Source: Pholis gunnellus (taxonomy: Eukaryota; Chordata; Actinopteri; Perciformes; Pholidae). Taken from it: a stretch of 64,000 nt of DNA. A program made the translations under genes and the position numbers. Below the pieces are notes generated by a model that had not been told where the DNA came from, searched no databases, and worked only from the letters and a program-made list of their open reading frames with translations. Positions 32,730-44,578 of the stretch are shown piece by piece; position 1 is the first letter of the stretch, and each line of letters starts with the position of its first letter. The stretch is from positions 3,638,501 to 3,702,500 of the forward strand of contig OU342821.1 in assembly GCA_910591455.2 (NCBI GenBank). Direction: 5' to 3'.

Positions 32730-33124
32730 TAGGAGTCATCCTCGATCTAGGCATTTCTGTGTCCATACAGCGAATCGAGTACATATCTTTCCTCCAGATG
32801 TAAATCAAACATCTAAACAGTCTGATTTACCTGAAGTATCTTGTTCACTAGCACACGAGTCACCAATACAAGAAATTGTCACGTAACAGTGCTCTGTGCT
32901 CTCTGAGCCACTCTGAACATGCAGCACCCTCCTGATAGACGATATGTTTTCTCTGACTCAATCCCACATACACGCTCCTCCTGTTGTAAATACCAGAGCT
33001 ATGTATACTAGAGCAGTGTTTTTCAACCTTTTCTGACACTCTTTACATTAAAAAGATCCCGCGGCACACCAACAACCAAAAACGTTACAAAATGACATCT
33101 TTTAGCATAATACAGCATATATGC

Positions 33125-33960
33125 CATGGTGTCAAACTCAATCTCAGAGAGGGCCAAAACAAAAAATTGGGACTACGTTGAGGGCCAAATAGAGTCACCA
33201 TCTAATAAACAGGATAGAAGGGATATTGGACAAAGTGCAAAAATAATACATATTTAGGTAAGCTACATTATTTTATGCATATGTGCCAGATCCAGATGTT
33301 TGGCATATTTTCTTGGCTGCCAGTTCATTAATATCTGGGGTTAGATTCTGTGGAAACCCTCAATGTGGAGTGAAGGTGTGCATCAGTGAGACGACTCCTG
33401 TGTGGGTTTCTGTTCATCTTCATCACAGAGAAAAGCTGCTCACACAGGTATGTGCTTCCAAACATGCAGAGCGTTTGAGCAGCATGTAGGCCTACAGTAG
33501 GCGGAGTTAAGGCATCGTTTCGGGGGTGAAGCTTGGAAAATGTGCAGCGCCCACAGAGTCACACTTTGCCTTGAGTGTGTCATTACACTGGAGGTCTATC
33601 AGCTCCATGTGGATGTGCACAGGTGCTCTTTCCACTTCAACTGCAAAGGGCTTGCTGAACAGTTCAAATTTAAATTTCTGAGCTGCAAAGTCGGCAAATC
33701 GCCAAGTGAACTCCGTGCCAAGTGCTTCCAGTTTATCAACAAAATGCGCTGTCGGGAACACAGCGGTGGAGACTTTTACTGCATCATGTCTGTGATCACA
33801 CGTCCCTGTCCCTGAAGCTGGAGGTTTAGCGCAGTGAGATGCTTCGTTATGTTGCACATACAGCTAACATCGCCACTTTTCGTCCCGGAGCTCTGTGGTG
33901 TGGCGGGCCAGTTATGATAAACAATGATATTTTCTGGCGGGCCGTTGTACCGAAGGCCGG
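33125..33960 (-). mobile_element. Second hAT fragment, probably nested
   Basis: The left end CATGGTGTCAAACTCAATCT is a hAT-like terminus. The fragment carries its own transposase piece and is flanked on both sides by ATATATGC (33117-33124 and 33961-33968), consistent with an 8-bp duplication. The right end (ACCGAAGGCCGG) does not mirror the left, so either that terminus is lost or the flanking match is coincidental. Confidence 0.5.
33290..33860 (-). pseudogene. GTF2IRD2-like hAT transposase C-terminal remnant
   Basis: The minus-strand peptide, read through frame changes, gives KHLTALNLQLQGQGRVITDM, DAVKVSTAVFPTAHFVDKLE, FELFSKPFAVEVERAPVHIH, MELIDLQCNDTLKAKCDSVG, then AQTLCMFGSTYLCEQLFSVM, NPHRSRLTDAHLHSTLRVS and LTPDINELAAKK. 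This is the C-terminal half of the Charlie-type hAT transposase family that also gave rise to the GTF2IRD2 fusion gene, with the hATC dimerisation motif. Frameshifts near 33800, 33505 and 33330 and stops after PETMP and after NPRY leave it non-functional. The DNA-binding and N-terminal catalytic parts are missing. Confidence 0.82.
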
Positions 33961-34394
33961 ATATATGCTGACAATTTAATGACAAGTCTCTAAATGTGTT
34001 GATCCTTACTAGTCTTTTCATCTGGGTTATTTTGTCCAGGGCCCAGTTCAGAGTCTGCATTTTTCCTTTTCAAATATTTCTCCATCGCTGTTCGTCTTGT
34101 CACCGCAACCTCTCCCGCGCAACATTTAATTCTACTGTTTTAAATTAACAAAGTCATTATTGCGCTACATACTGCCACCCACCGGCATGGAAGAGTAGTA
34201 TTACTTAGCCAGACACTTTTCTGCCACACAATTGCAGCACAGACGCTCAACAATGGCAAAGTATTTGCAACAACTAAATAATATTTTTTTGGACTCATTA
34301 AGTGAAATTGGACATTTTCCCACCGAACACCTGACGATATCTCATGGCACACTGGTGTGCCGCGGCACAGCGGTTGAAAATCACTGTACTAGAG

Positions 34395-35551
34395 CACTGA
34401 ATGTGTCTTAATCCGCTGCTGAAAATAGTCCCCAACAAATACCTTATTTCCACCCAAGTGAGTGAAATGTGTCAAATTACTACAGTAGCAGCTGTTTCAT
34501 AAAAGAAGTAGGCCTTAAAAAAAAAAGATGTACTTTTGTGAGGTTTGTAAAGATGTACGTCTACAGTCGGAATCAATATACTCCTGGCTACTTACTTGAG
34601 CGCCACAGACAGGGAAGTCAAAATTAGGATTAATACTGGATTTACACTTTATGTCATGAAAATATCAAAATATTTCTGACTGATAGCATTGAATGACACT
34701 GAAGAGTACAAAAGTACGCATCAGCACAGCATTATAGATGCAACACAAATGCATCAAAGCACTGTATAACACTAACACTCTGCAGGGTATGCTCTCTAAA
34801 GATGCCTACTTGTTTTTCATTAAAACGCTCTCTCTTTTTACACGTAACCTAATTCTTCATAACATTTCAACTCCCTCGGCTCACTTCATCCCCCCGGGGT
34901 TCCCCGTCGACTCCGAAATCTCTTCCTCTCCTATTCCAATAACTTTGTTATCATGAAACATTTATGATAAATATCCCATTTAGCTGGACAAAGTTAGCAC
35001 TCATTTTTAGCATGTGTGGCCCCACAGGGAATGGAACTCTCACCCGGGGCTGTTTGAGTGCCTTGCTCTGCCGATTAGGGACAGCAGATCAGTAAACTGC
35101 TTCATCCTGGGGATAACGAAAAAAAAGCCAACAAAAAAAAGAGGAGGTGTGGATTTGAACCGATAAATCAAACTGATACGGTACCGTTATGTAAATTTTA
35201 ACCTCGGAGGCCAGTTTCACTTAGTACTGATGTAGGTGTGTGTCTGCATGTATCTCACATATACACACACACACAGAAGACATTGTTCTCCGCCAGCTGA
35301 GACCCAAACAATAAAAATAACAAATTATAAAAATCGTCTTTGTCTGAGAGACAATACCTCCTCTCTCTATGATGTCACTATCTTACCTCTTCTTTATTTT
35401 CTTTGTTTCTTCCTTCCTTTACTTCAGACTCAAATGGCGCTTTCTGTCACTAACTCTCTGCCACTGTTCAGCTTCTTTTTTTGACACAAAGGAAATACTT
35501 GATTTTTATAAATATTTTGTAAGGGAAGCTGCACCTAATCAGTATTTTAAC
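34395..35551. other. Non-coding region
   Basis: A CCACAGGGAATGGAACTCTC segment near 35025 resembles part of a dispersed fish repeat. A short (AC)n run lies at 35262-35274. No gene is supported. Confidence 0.45.
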
Positions 35552-36044
35552 CATGCAGCAACCTATAGTTCTGAAAAGTGAAGGCAATGCTGAAGTGCCA
35601 GAAAGTTACATTCTTTCTTACGGCCATCAGGGGAAGACTCCTCTGGTTGCAAAAAGAAGTCAGATTGAATGGAAGTCTATGAGAAAATGACTCTACTTCT
35701 CTCTTGATTTATTACCTCAGTAAACATTGTAAACATGAGTTTATGGTCTCAATCTCTAGTTTCAAGTCTTCTTCAATACAGCATGATGTTCATTTAGTAA
35801 TTTATGGTCCATTTAGAGTCAAACAGACTATAAAGCAGAGTATGCTTTAGGGCGGGGCTACATTGAGATTAAAAGGTTGATGTTGCGAACAGAACTGTAA
35901 ACTGCGTCTCCAAATAAGGTCACTACCGCTCACTGATTGCAAAAATCACGGCAAAACGGCAAACTCGAAGCTTCAAAACAGCAGTCCACAAATCAATGGG
36001 TGACGCCACGACGGCTACGTGCGATACTCATGTACAGTTTATGA
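35552..36044 (+). repeat. Dispersed repeat family A, copy 2
   Basis: It runs colinear with copy 1: GCAGCAACCTATAGTTCTGA, GGTTGCAAAAAGAAGTCAGA, GGAAGTCTATGAGAAAATGA, TTTATTACCTCAGTAAACAT, GTCAAACAGACTATAAAGC, GGGCGGGGCTAC, and a degenerate end TGTACAGTTTATG. Some middle portions are missing relative to copy 1. Confidence 0.82.
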
Positions 36045-37480
36045 TTTTTACATCAATGATGATCAATTGAAAGGTCGCTTTAGTGAACGTGTAGAGATTC
36101 ATCAGCCACTCTCGGTGTTTCCAGCAGCAACAGGACTATTTTAAATGAACTCAGGAGAGGTTTGTTTGAGCAGTTGTGAACGCAGTAATCGTCCACTGGT
36201 GCGGACCAAAACAACCGCGTTGGAGATGTGGTCTTATGGTTTTCCAAGTGAACCTTAGAGCGGTTCAATCGCAGCGTCAACAGAATCCGACCCAATTGCA
36301 GGAAGTGAACCAAAGGCAGCAGGGATTTGTTGAGATGGACACATGTAGACGACTGGTGAACACGAGTGGGAGAGCACTGACTTGCAGAAGTCCGATGTTT
36401 GCTTGACATCTGGGCTGCAGAGAAAATACAGAATATACTAAATAAAGATCACAAAATCGTGACATTTATAAAGTTATTCCAGATGAACTGGAGAAGGATG
36501 GATTCCTGCACACAGCAGATCAGTGCTGTGTCAAAGTAAAAAAGTGAAAAAAAACTCACAAAGCAGCCGCTCCTGAGATGAAAAGATACTTCGTACACAC
36601 TCCTCAGCGTGGTCCCCTGTAATTAGTGTACCGTGAAACCGAACCAGGCTGAATAGAAAACGAACCTAAAGTATACATTTCTCTGGCTCATGAAAGTGCC
36701 CTAAAATACGCTATCTATGAGTTGCATTGTTGCTTGTACTGGTGGCCCTTGTGTTGCAGAGGGGCCCTGGGTAAAATCTACCACTAAGAGCTTTATTATC
36801 TCTGTTTATGTTGTGCTCACGTGCTGCACATTTCTCAATAAAGTTGCGTAAAAAGAACCACTTAAAGCACCAAACTTTAGAGGAGCTTTTTGACAGATAG
36901 TAAAACTCCGGAATTATTATTTCCAAATCAAATCAACTCAAAATGAATAACCAAATTAAATCAAACAATATATTTTCAAAAAGACCAAAGCACGGCAAAC
37001 TCCTTGTAAACAAACTAATATTTACCGACTGGGCATGTTAAAAATCTGTAATGAAAAAATGATCTTTTCCTGTCAGCCTTGTTTTTTTTTAGCTATGAGT
37101 CGAAGCAGCTAAGGCCCATTTGTTTTACAAATCTTGAAATCTTGTTATCTTGCCATGTTTGGATTTGTGCATATTAATGTTCATATATTGCTCTTTTTCT
37201 GTGACTTTCTGCTTCATTTGATGCTTTTGAAGAGCGACAGGAGAGCACCAGAGAGAGGAGGGATATTGCGGTAAACTTAACCCAATAAAGGACAAATAAT
37301 ATGCAAAGATTTATGCTTCTCATCAATAATAATAATTCTGTTGAAAACGTCGTCGGGCTGACAGAATAATACCAATACAGATTCAGTTAGCAGCATGTGT
37401 TTTGTCTGCATTCGGCGTCCCCTCTCTGTGAGTCTTAATGCCTACGTTATTGTTTGTGTCTGCTGGTGAAAAATTAAAGA
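36045..37480. other. Non-coding region
   Basis: The segment 36175-36260 (GTCCACTGGTGCGGACCAAA, AAGTGAACCTTAGAGCGGTT) resembles a dispersed MITE-like fish repeat. 37200-37330 is repeat-free and AT-rich. No gene was recognised. Confidence 0.4.
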
Positions 37481-37489
37481 TTGTTTTTG

Positions 37490-37790
37490 CCATGAAAGCC
37501 GTGTGACAATGCCGGTGGATCAGTCCAACCCTTTGTACCGAATTTAGTGCCAATCCGTCCAATCGTTGTTTTAGTCTGGACCAGACATCCATGATGCCCA
37601 GTGACTTTGGTGATCCAATGGATTTTCCCGTAGCGCCACCAACAGGTTGACATAGTTTTCAGTGAAATGTTTTAACATCTACTGGATGGATTTCCATAAA
37701 AACACATTCATGTCCATCACAGGATGTATTGTAATGCCTTTAGGCCTCCTTTAACTTTTCATCTATCACGACATTAGGTACAAATTGAAT
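37490..37790 (+). repeat. Dispersed repeat family E, copy 1
   Basis: Landmarks are AGTGACTTTGGTGATCCAAT, AGCGCCACCAACAGGTTGAC and CTACTGGATGGATTTCC, the order I know from a very abundant fish repeat. Related pieces occur at 55880-56040 and, reversed, at 63635-63790. Confidence 0.68.
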
Positions 37791-39060
37791 TAGTTCAATA
37801 CTTTGATCAAAGAGGAGAGAGCGGGGTCAGTAGAAAGCAACCATGGCTCTGCCATTTACAATGCTCATAATCAGACCCATCTGACATTCTCACATACTGA
37901 GACATTCTGACTCTTCCCTGCATTTTATTCACAGCTTGGAAATTTACATTGTGTAAGTACATTTTTGGCTCTTTTGTTATTTTTCTTTAGTCATGGCACA
38001 TACAAAAAATACAAGTTTGAAAGCTTATTTTCTGGCCCATCAATATGTCAGATGTTGTGTTTTCAGCTTGGCCCCAAAGGAGAATGAATGCAGCTTTAAC
38101 TAAACACAGATACACGTCTGTTTCAACACTTGTACTTGTTCTTTTTTTATTCATACTGTTTTTAGTTATGCCACATACAAAAAAACAAACATGTTTGAAA
38201 GCTTGTTTTCTGGCCTAATGTTTGTAGCTCGCACATGAGTCCAAAGCGTGTCTGCTCACCCTGGGATGGTTGGGACAGTATTGTTAAAAATCCCTGCCTT
38301 GTTACAAAATGTAAAGAAAACAAGAGCATTTCCTAATTGAACAAGACCCACTGTGAAGTCACTGAGAGAAGCCAGTCAGAAAACATTTTTTTTTGCCAAA
38401 TTTCATATCTCAGTAGCCTCAGTAAATCTCAGTAAGACGTGTGCAGAAGTAGCATTGTGACTGCACATTTTATCCATTTAAATCATTTTATTTTAGTAGC
38501 CCAGAACAAGATGTACCAACAGTCCAGGGAAGCAGAATTTTGGGGAAATGCGCTCTTTTGAACATTGCCTGCTAAACATCAGCATGTTAGCATTGCCACC
38601 GTTTACTCTTGTTAATATTTCCACCCTTCTCTGTGTCAGTCTTGTTGTTTGAGGTTCGTCCTGGGACACAACAAGTTTTTAGGCCTTTTTGCCAATTTTG
38701 AAATTGTCAAGTTGTCAACCCTGCTGTGCACCCTAACAACAAAACAGGTCGTGCAACTGCTTAATCCAACATAATTGCTTTTATTTTCCACAAGGGTCTT
38801 ATTTCCGTGGGTCTGCAAACTGTGATAGATGTTAACAATAATTATATATAACAGTGATTTTAATGTTAACAGTTGTTTTCACAATTAAATAAATCTAGCC
38901 AACCTGGAGGTTTGTTCAAAACCAGTCTGATCATCTGACTGCTCCTGGTCGTTGACCCGTCACACTTTAGAGATGTCACTGTGTTCAGATCTCAGCTGTT
39001 AACTCGGTGAGTACAATGTTACTATAACTGGTATAAATGATAAAATAAATTACTATAACT
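37791..39060. other. Non-coding region
   Basis: Two partly similar stretches contain CACATACAAAAAA...GTTTGAAAGCTT.TTTTCTGGCC (37997-38038 and 38171-38216), an imperfect duplication about 175 bp apart. CTAAACATCAGCATGTTAGC at 38572 is a repeat-tail motif. No gene is seen. Confidence 0.45.
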
Positions 39061-39086
39061 TTTAAACTGTGTGTGTGTGTAATTCC

Positions 39087-39090
<4 letters not shown>

Positions 39091-39136
<46 letters not shown>

Positions 39137-39140
39137 TTCA

Positions 39141-39193
<53 letters not shown>
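39091..39193. repeat. (CT)n and (CA)n compound microsatellite
   Basis: A CT run (39091-39124) is followed by a CA run (39140-39193). Open frames on both strands here are artefacts. Confidence 0.96.
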
Positions 39194-39194
<1 letters not shown>

Positions 39195-39195
<1 letters not shown>

Positions 39196-39360
39196 TCAGT
39201 GAAGGATGCAGAGACATGAAGCTCCTCTCTTCCCCTCTTCGGCACGTCAGAAGCATTTTGCCGGGTGATTAATCGCCACAGCGAGCGTTCGAGCCCCGCG
39301 GTCGGCCCGGGGGCGTCGCCACGATCCCTGCACCTGCCGCTCTGATCCGCCGACCCCCCT
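39195..39360. other. Candidate conserved non-coding segment, CpG-rich
   Basis: Between two CA arrays lies a complex stretch with GGGTGATTAATCGCCACAGC and many CpGs (GCGGTCGGCCCGGGGGCGTC). It differs in composition from everything around it. It has no coding similarity. Confidence 0.3.
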
Positions 39361-39363
39361 ACA

Positions 39364-39412
39364 TACACACACACACACGCACACACACACACACACAGAC
39401 ACACACACGCAC
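39364..39412. repeat. (CA)n microsatellite
   Basis: Interrupted CA run. Confidence 0.93.
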
Positions 39413-40079
39413 ATTCTTACACAAACATAAAGCCACAGATAAATGTAAAACTGAGCAGGATATGCAAGCATTGGGCATGCAGAAAGGAATGCATTCATAG
39501 AAGACACATGATACTGAAGAGGCAAAAAATAATACAAAAAATGCTTTAAATTTCTTTTACAAGGTGGACAAAAATCATGCAATTAATGGTTGAATTTCTT
39601 GTAACAAAAATAATTAAACCCAGAAAACAAAACACGAAGGGATGAAGCACAGAGGAAAGTCAGGATAACTCAGGGGCCCCAGCACAGCCCCTTATGGACC
39701 AACTCCAGTTCTGGGACCAGTGCCTTGCTCAAGGGCAACGACAGGGGGGATTGCTTGTGTTTCCAAGTGCACGGAAACTGGGACACCTGGAAGAAACCCA
39801 TGTGTTAACTGGGAGAACATGCAAACTCCAGATTATAGCAACTTTATAATATTGCTAAAATACATAATAAAATGTAGTTTGACTTTTGTCCAACAGGGAT
39901 GTTTGAATCTTGAAGATACACATTATCATACTTAAGTCACGATATGATATCATTGTGATATGCTGAGTATTGCGACATCAAACATTCAGATATATTGCAG
40001 TTTATTACCTATTTTCAACAGCAAATGATGCAGTTTGACAACATCTGTTGTATCTGAGTGTATTCACTCTCTAAAATCG
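39413..40079. other. Non-coding region with repeat fragment
   Basis: ACACCTGGAAGAAACCCATG and GGGAGAACATGCAAACTCC (39781-39830) form a widely dispersed fish repeat motif. 39935-40005 (CACGATATGATATCATTGTG, partly palindromic) leads into family D. Confidence 0.55.
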
Positions 40080-40290
40080 ATTATGTTGCTGTGAAAACCT
40101 CTCATTCCAACAACTGGAGTAATTCAAGTTTCTCACCAAAAACTACATTTTGCGAGATCACATTTGAACACATCACGATAACGTTGTAAGTTACTTTCGT
40201 CCAATACTCATCTTTACTGAAGGGAGCTTGAACGAAGCCACACTGTTGATAAATGGAACCTCCACATCAGAGTCGTACGGCTCTCCTCCG
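40080..40290 (+). repeat. Dispersed repeat family D, copy 1
   Basis: It shares ordered words with 42968-43165: TGCTGTGAAAACCTCT, CAAGTTTCTCACCAAAA, GAGATCACATTTGAACACAT, CCAATACTC, CACTGTTG and GGCTCTCCTCC. It is non-coding. Confidence 0.7.
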
Positions 40291-40676
40291 TTATAACAAC
40301 ATCACGACAAAAACACGTCAGGATTCTTCAACTGGGTTTTCTTTTTCAATTTCCTGTCATTCCAAGTGCACAATTAAACTCTTCCCTTGTCTTCTCTCCA
40401 AATCACAATGTAATATCTGGTGTGGTGTAGTAATTTCATAAAATGTAGGCGACTTAATCCACGTGCCCTCCTCCTATTATTCTTCTGGACACTTCTTTCA
40501 GTCAGAGTTCTCTCTCTGTGTTTCTCTCTCTGCTCTCTCACCACCTGAGTTGGAGGAGGGCGAGCATGTGTCTCAGGCCCACACTACATCTGTTGCACTC
40601 CAACGTGTGTGTCGCACCACCGGTTAGCATGTGCGTGTGTGTATATATATATACTCTTGATGGTGCTGGTGAGGTG

Positions 40677-40782
40677 GTGTGTGTCTGTGTGTGTGTGTGT
40701 GTGTGTGTGGAGCAGCAGATGTCATTTGTTCTGAAGTCAGCAGCTGGATCCTAAGTTCCCATTGGGGCCTTTTAATGTCTAC

Positions 40783-40822
<40 letters not shown>
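40677..40822. repeat. Inverted pair of (GT)n and (CA)n arrays
   Basis: A (GT)n run at 40677-40710 and a (CA)n run at 40784-40822, separated by about 73 bp of unique sequence, are mutually complementary and could fold back. Confidence 0.9.
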
Positions 40823-40826
<4 letters not shown>

Positions 40827-41037
40827 GCCAAAGACCAGCCCTACCTGTGGACTCTCACTCACATGTAATAACCAATAACGGCACTCATTACATTTTAGGG
40901 TGGAGACTTGGTTTGAGGTTAGGGTAAAGTTAGGTTTAGGAAATTAGCGATTGAGTTAGAGTAAGTCTCCATGGAATGAGTGTGAGTCAATATAATGTCC
41001 TCTAAAGTAATGTCAGTAATGTCACTATGTGTGTTTA

Positions 41038-41040
<3 letters not shown>

Positions 41041-41069
<29 letters not shown>
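41041..41069. repeat. (GT)n microsatellite
   Basis: Fourteen perfect GT repeats. Confidence 0.95.
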
Positions 41070-41070
<1 letters not shown>

Positions 41071-42967
41071 ATATTAGCATAGCTGAACTGCTGACCGTTA
41101 ACATACGGAGCAGATTACCTGCATACATTAACAACAAGTAACACTCACAGATTTCATTTGCAAAACAAACCTCTGAAAGAAGTTTTCGGAGCACAGAACA
41201 AACTTCATCAAACTTCATCATTTCTTTTTCTGCAGCAGGAAACAAATGGAAACAGAAGCTTTAGGTTCAGTGATAACTGCACTTATTAAATGAAATCGTT
41301 GAAAATACATGTCATACTATAAACTCTAAACACATATACTACTAATACAATTATTAATAATAATGTCATCATGTGTATTGTAATAACTATACTGTAATTA
41401 TTAACTTGTTATTATGTCATTTTGTTTTATTCAAACATGTGTGTAACCAAAACTAAGTAATAATGATAATTACCCATTCCTTAATAACTCAACAATGTTA
41501 GCCTGCGTAGCAGGTTTTGTCCAGACATTCCTGTTAGTTATAATATTGTTTTGATGAAAGTATATTTTTTTAGGAAACACTAAAAATAACGTGTATATTT
41601 ACTTAATAATATAATTGAAGGCGCAGGAGTTTATACATTTACATTTTCGTATAAATTATGTTTTTCATACTTATAGCATTCCTACAATATTTATACAATA
41701 TATATATTTTGTAGTGAAAAAATAATAGTAGAACATAAATAAATAAAAAAGAAGAATAAAAAGAAGGAAAGAGATTGAAAAACCCCCCAGAAATAAAGTA
41801 GGCTAGTTTGATGGTGCGCAAACATTATATACACATGCAAATATTCATACATACACATCTGTCCATACCTACACAGACAAATTAGTAATGATAACTAAAT
41901 GTAAGGACTGAAGGAGCGACAAAGAGCTTGTTTTGGGCAGTTAGTTAACAGTTAACGATAATGTTAATGTAGGTGGACTGTCAGGGATATTTACTGAGCT
42001 TGTCACAAATTGTTGCCAGGGGCCCAAAATGTGTAGTCATTGCAAAGACTACAGATGTAAATATCTTTGCAAAGACTACAGATGTAAATGAGCTCAGGCA
42101 CAGTTCATCTGATTTGCATACAGCGCTGCTAAATGAGCTGTTTGCACATGAAAGGGTTTTCTGCTGCTGAACCTTTTACTGGTTAAACAGAAGACATTTC
42201 TGGAACTGCAAGAGGAACGTTATGAAGGTATGTGAGGAAATATTACATATGCAGATGATCAAAAAAAGAAAAAGAACAGTAAAGAAATCTGCGTGGCCAC
42301 TTAGTCGTCAAAGTTTTAAACTCACTCGATCAGATTCTTTCGGTAATAAGATGACAGTGATAATATTGCAACGCTGTGGGAAGCTGAGTTGTGGTCTGGA
42401 GTGTGTGTCAGATCAAATATGAATTACTGATACACCTGCACTTCTTACTTGTTACATTTTAAACAGACACCTTGGTGTGCTCCTTGCAATTTTAATGTTC
42501 AGAACATTAACAGAGCCTTGAATCCTCAGTGAGTAACTCCCTGTTATCTGGTGCAACGGATCATACAACTCACGGTTGTATCACGGATCGGAGTCATGGA
42601 TCAAAGAAAGAAAAAAGGGAGCAAATATGACTTTTAGAGATCCTTGATCACATTTTTTGGCCACCGATACCAATTGACAATCATTGATCCATAATGGCAG
42701 ATGCAGATCCCTTTTTGGTTTTGTTTGGTTACAGCAGCTGGCTCCAGACACAAATAAACCAAACTGCTCTGGTGTCAGTTCAAACCATCACAAATTCTAA
42801 ATGTTATCCTTTTGCTTTGTTATAGTCATCTCTAGTGTGTTCACACAATTCAAATGATTAATGATGAATAAAAGATTGTATTTTTTTTATGATAACAAAT
42901 CCTGTCATTTGTAGTTTTAATGATGTACTATAAGCTGCTCAGAGGTATTGTAAAGAAAATACTTTTT
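41070..42967. other. Non-coding region
   Basis: AT-rich. A 27-bp tandem duplication (TGCAAAGACTACAGATGTAA at 42041 and 42068) is the only clear structure. No gene or RNA was identified. Confidence 0.45.
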
Positions 42968-43165
42968 AATGTCGCTGTGAAAACATCTTCAAACAACTAT
43001 GTATGCAAGTTTCTCACCAAAACTGTATTTTACGAGATCACATGTGAACACATCATGATAAAGTTATCATTTACCTTTTGCCCAATACTCCTTTTCACTG
43101 AACAGAGCCTGAACACATCATGATGTAACTGAATGCTGCTCACATTAGTAGCTCTCCTCCTGTCA
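42968..43165 (+). repeat. Dispersed repeat family D, copy 2
   Basis: Diverged copy of the 40080-40290 sequence in the same orientation (CGCTGTGAAAACATCTTC, CAAGTTTCTCACCAAAA, GAGATCACATGTGAACACAT, CCCAATACTCC). Confidence 0.7.
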
Positions 43166-43959
43166 GTTTCTGCACATTTGTTGTTCACAGTGTAACAGTA
43201 TCAGGGATCGGCAAACAGAAAGCATAAACGCAGATCTCCCCAATTACGTATTTTATCAGAATATCGACTGTTAATATATATATACGTCAGTAAAACTTTA
43301 TTTCACACCGAGTTAAATTGTAATTATTACGCTGTTGCCTACATGTTCAGTATATTTGCCTCGCCATGTCATCTACATAATCTCCTGATATGTGCTTCGC
43401 CATCTAGTAACGAGTGTACTGAGATGTTCTCTCAAAAATAGGACAAACCCTTTATGCCTAGGACTCTCAGGACAAGCACAAGAGGTAAAAGGTCCAAGAA
43501 TTACAAATACATATTTCTCATCTTTTCACCAAATGAGTTTTCCAGAACGTAATGGGCATATACAGAGTATGTAATTCTCTTTTGCAGTGTGGCCATTACA
43601 TTCACCTTATAACGCCCGGGGACTTCGGCCCTGTAGCCAGGCACCATATGGCCGTCTCATACAGGATCTCGCCTCGTCCTGACAATTAGGACCACGGGCT
43701 AAAACCCTGCTGGATCTGGAGCACAGCCAGATGAGAGGAGGACAGAGAGAGAAGGCAAAAGAGAGCAACATGGAGACCCAGCGGAGAACAAAAAAGAAAA
43801 CGGACGTGAAGAAAGTGGTAAAGATGGAGAGGGTGAGGACACAAAAAGGATGATGTGAGGGACAAGGAAACAGGATGAGTACGAGAGCAGGACGGGGAAC
43901 AATGATAATAATAATAATAATAAAAGGAATACAAGTAGAGAAGGAAAAACTGACTAAGT
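43166..43959. other. Non-coding region with purine-rich stretch
   Basis: 43720-43950 is unusually purine-rich on the plus strand (AGAGAGAGAAGGCAAAAGAG and similar) and ends in an (AAT)n run (43906-43922). The mirror-strand open frames rich in Ser/Leu/Phe are composition artefacts. Confidence 0.5.
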
Positions 43960-44110
43960 GGGCTAAACAATGTTTAGCCAATTAAGCGTTGCAGAGGAAT
44001 CCATGTGCACAATGAGCCACCCATGAATGAACGCAGAGGCAGAGCTGCTTAATTACAGCCCGAAGAGACGGGAGTCTTCATCAGAGCGGAAACAGAGGGG
44101 AGGAGGAAGG
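43960..44110. other. Candidate conserved non-coding segment
   Basis: GCCAATTAAGCGTTGCAGAG, CCATGTGCACAATGAGCCAC and GAGCTGCTTAATTACAGCCC form a compact, repeat-free, homeobox-motif-rich stretch. No coding frame. Confidence 0.3.
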
Positions 44111-44539
44111 AAGTGATTTTGAGTCTCGGGAAGGAAAGAGGGAAGGATGCGAGTACGGAACGAAGGAAATAAAAGACTCCATCTGAGTGTAGTTTTTCTA
44201 AAAACATTCACAATCTTCTTTTATTTATTCGATATGTAGCTGTGAAATACAAAAAACACACATGCAGTCACACATACTTGTGATGACACAGCGAGAGAAG
44301 GGGGCGTGGATGATGGTGAAATAAAAACAACAACTTAGGAGGCTTATAAAAAAACATGTCACCTCCAAACTAACAAAAACACAGAAAGAAAACGATATTC
44401 AGCTTTAATTTAACAGAATGATCGAATCCAAATGACTGAAAACAAGAAGTAGGCAAGTCAAAGTGTTTAAAAAGTTAATTCATATTCATGCATAGCTTTC
44501 AATCAATAATCACAAATATATATACAGTATATATAGTAC

Positions 44540-44578
<39 letters not shown>

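Larger units (their letters stand above)
33014..34386. mobile_element. hAT DNA transposon with perfect 8-bp duplications
   Basis: The left end is CAGTGTTTTTCAACC at 33014. The right end is GGTTGAAAATCACTG ending at 34386 (inverted repeat with one mismatch in 15). The flanking duplications TACTAGAG at 33006-33013 and 34387-34394 are identical. CCGCGGCACACCA near the left end is mirrored by TGGTGTGCCGCGGC near the right. The 1373-bp interior contains another hAT fragment (33125-33960); the remaining interior shows no transposase of its own. Confidence 0.92.

Noticed and set aside
39062..39582. Cys/Val and Ser/Leu frames over CT/CA arrays (also at 40518, 45648, 45941, 49882 and 59856)
   Set aside because: Dinucleotide repeats keep frames open; the products are repeat translations only.
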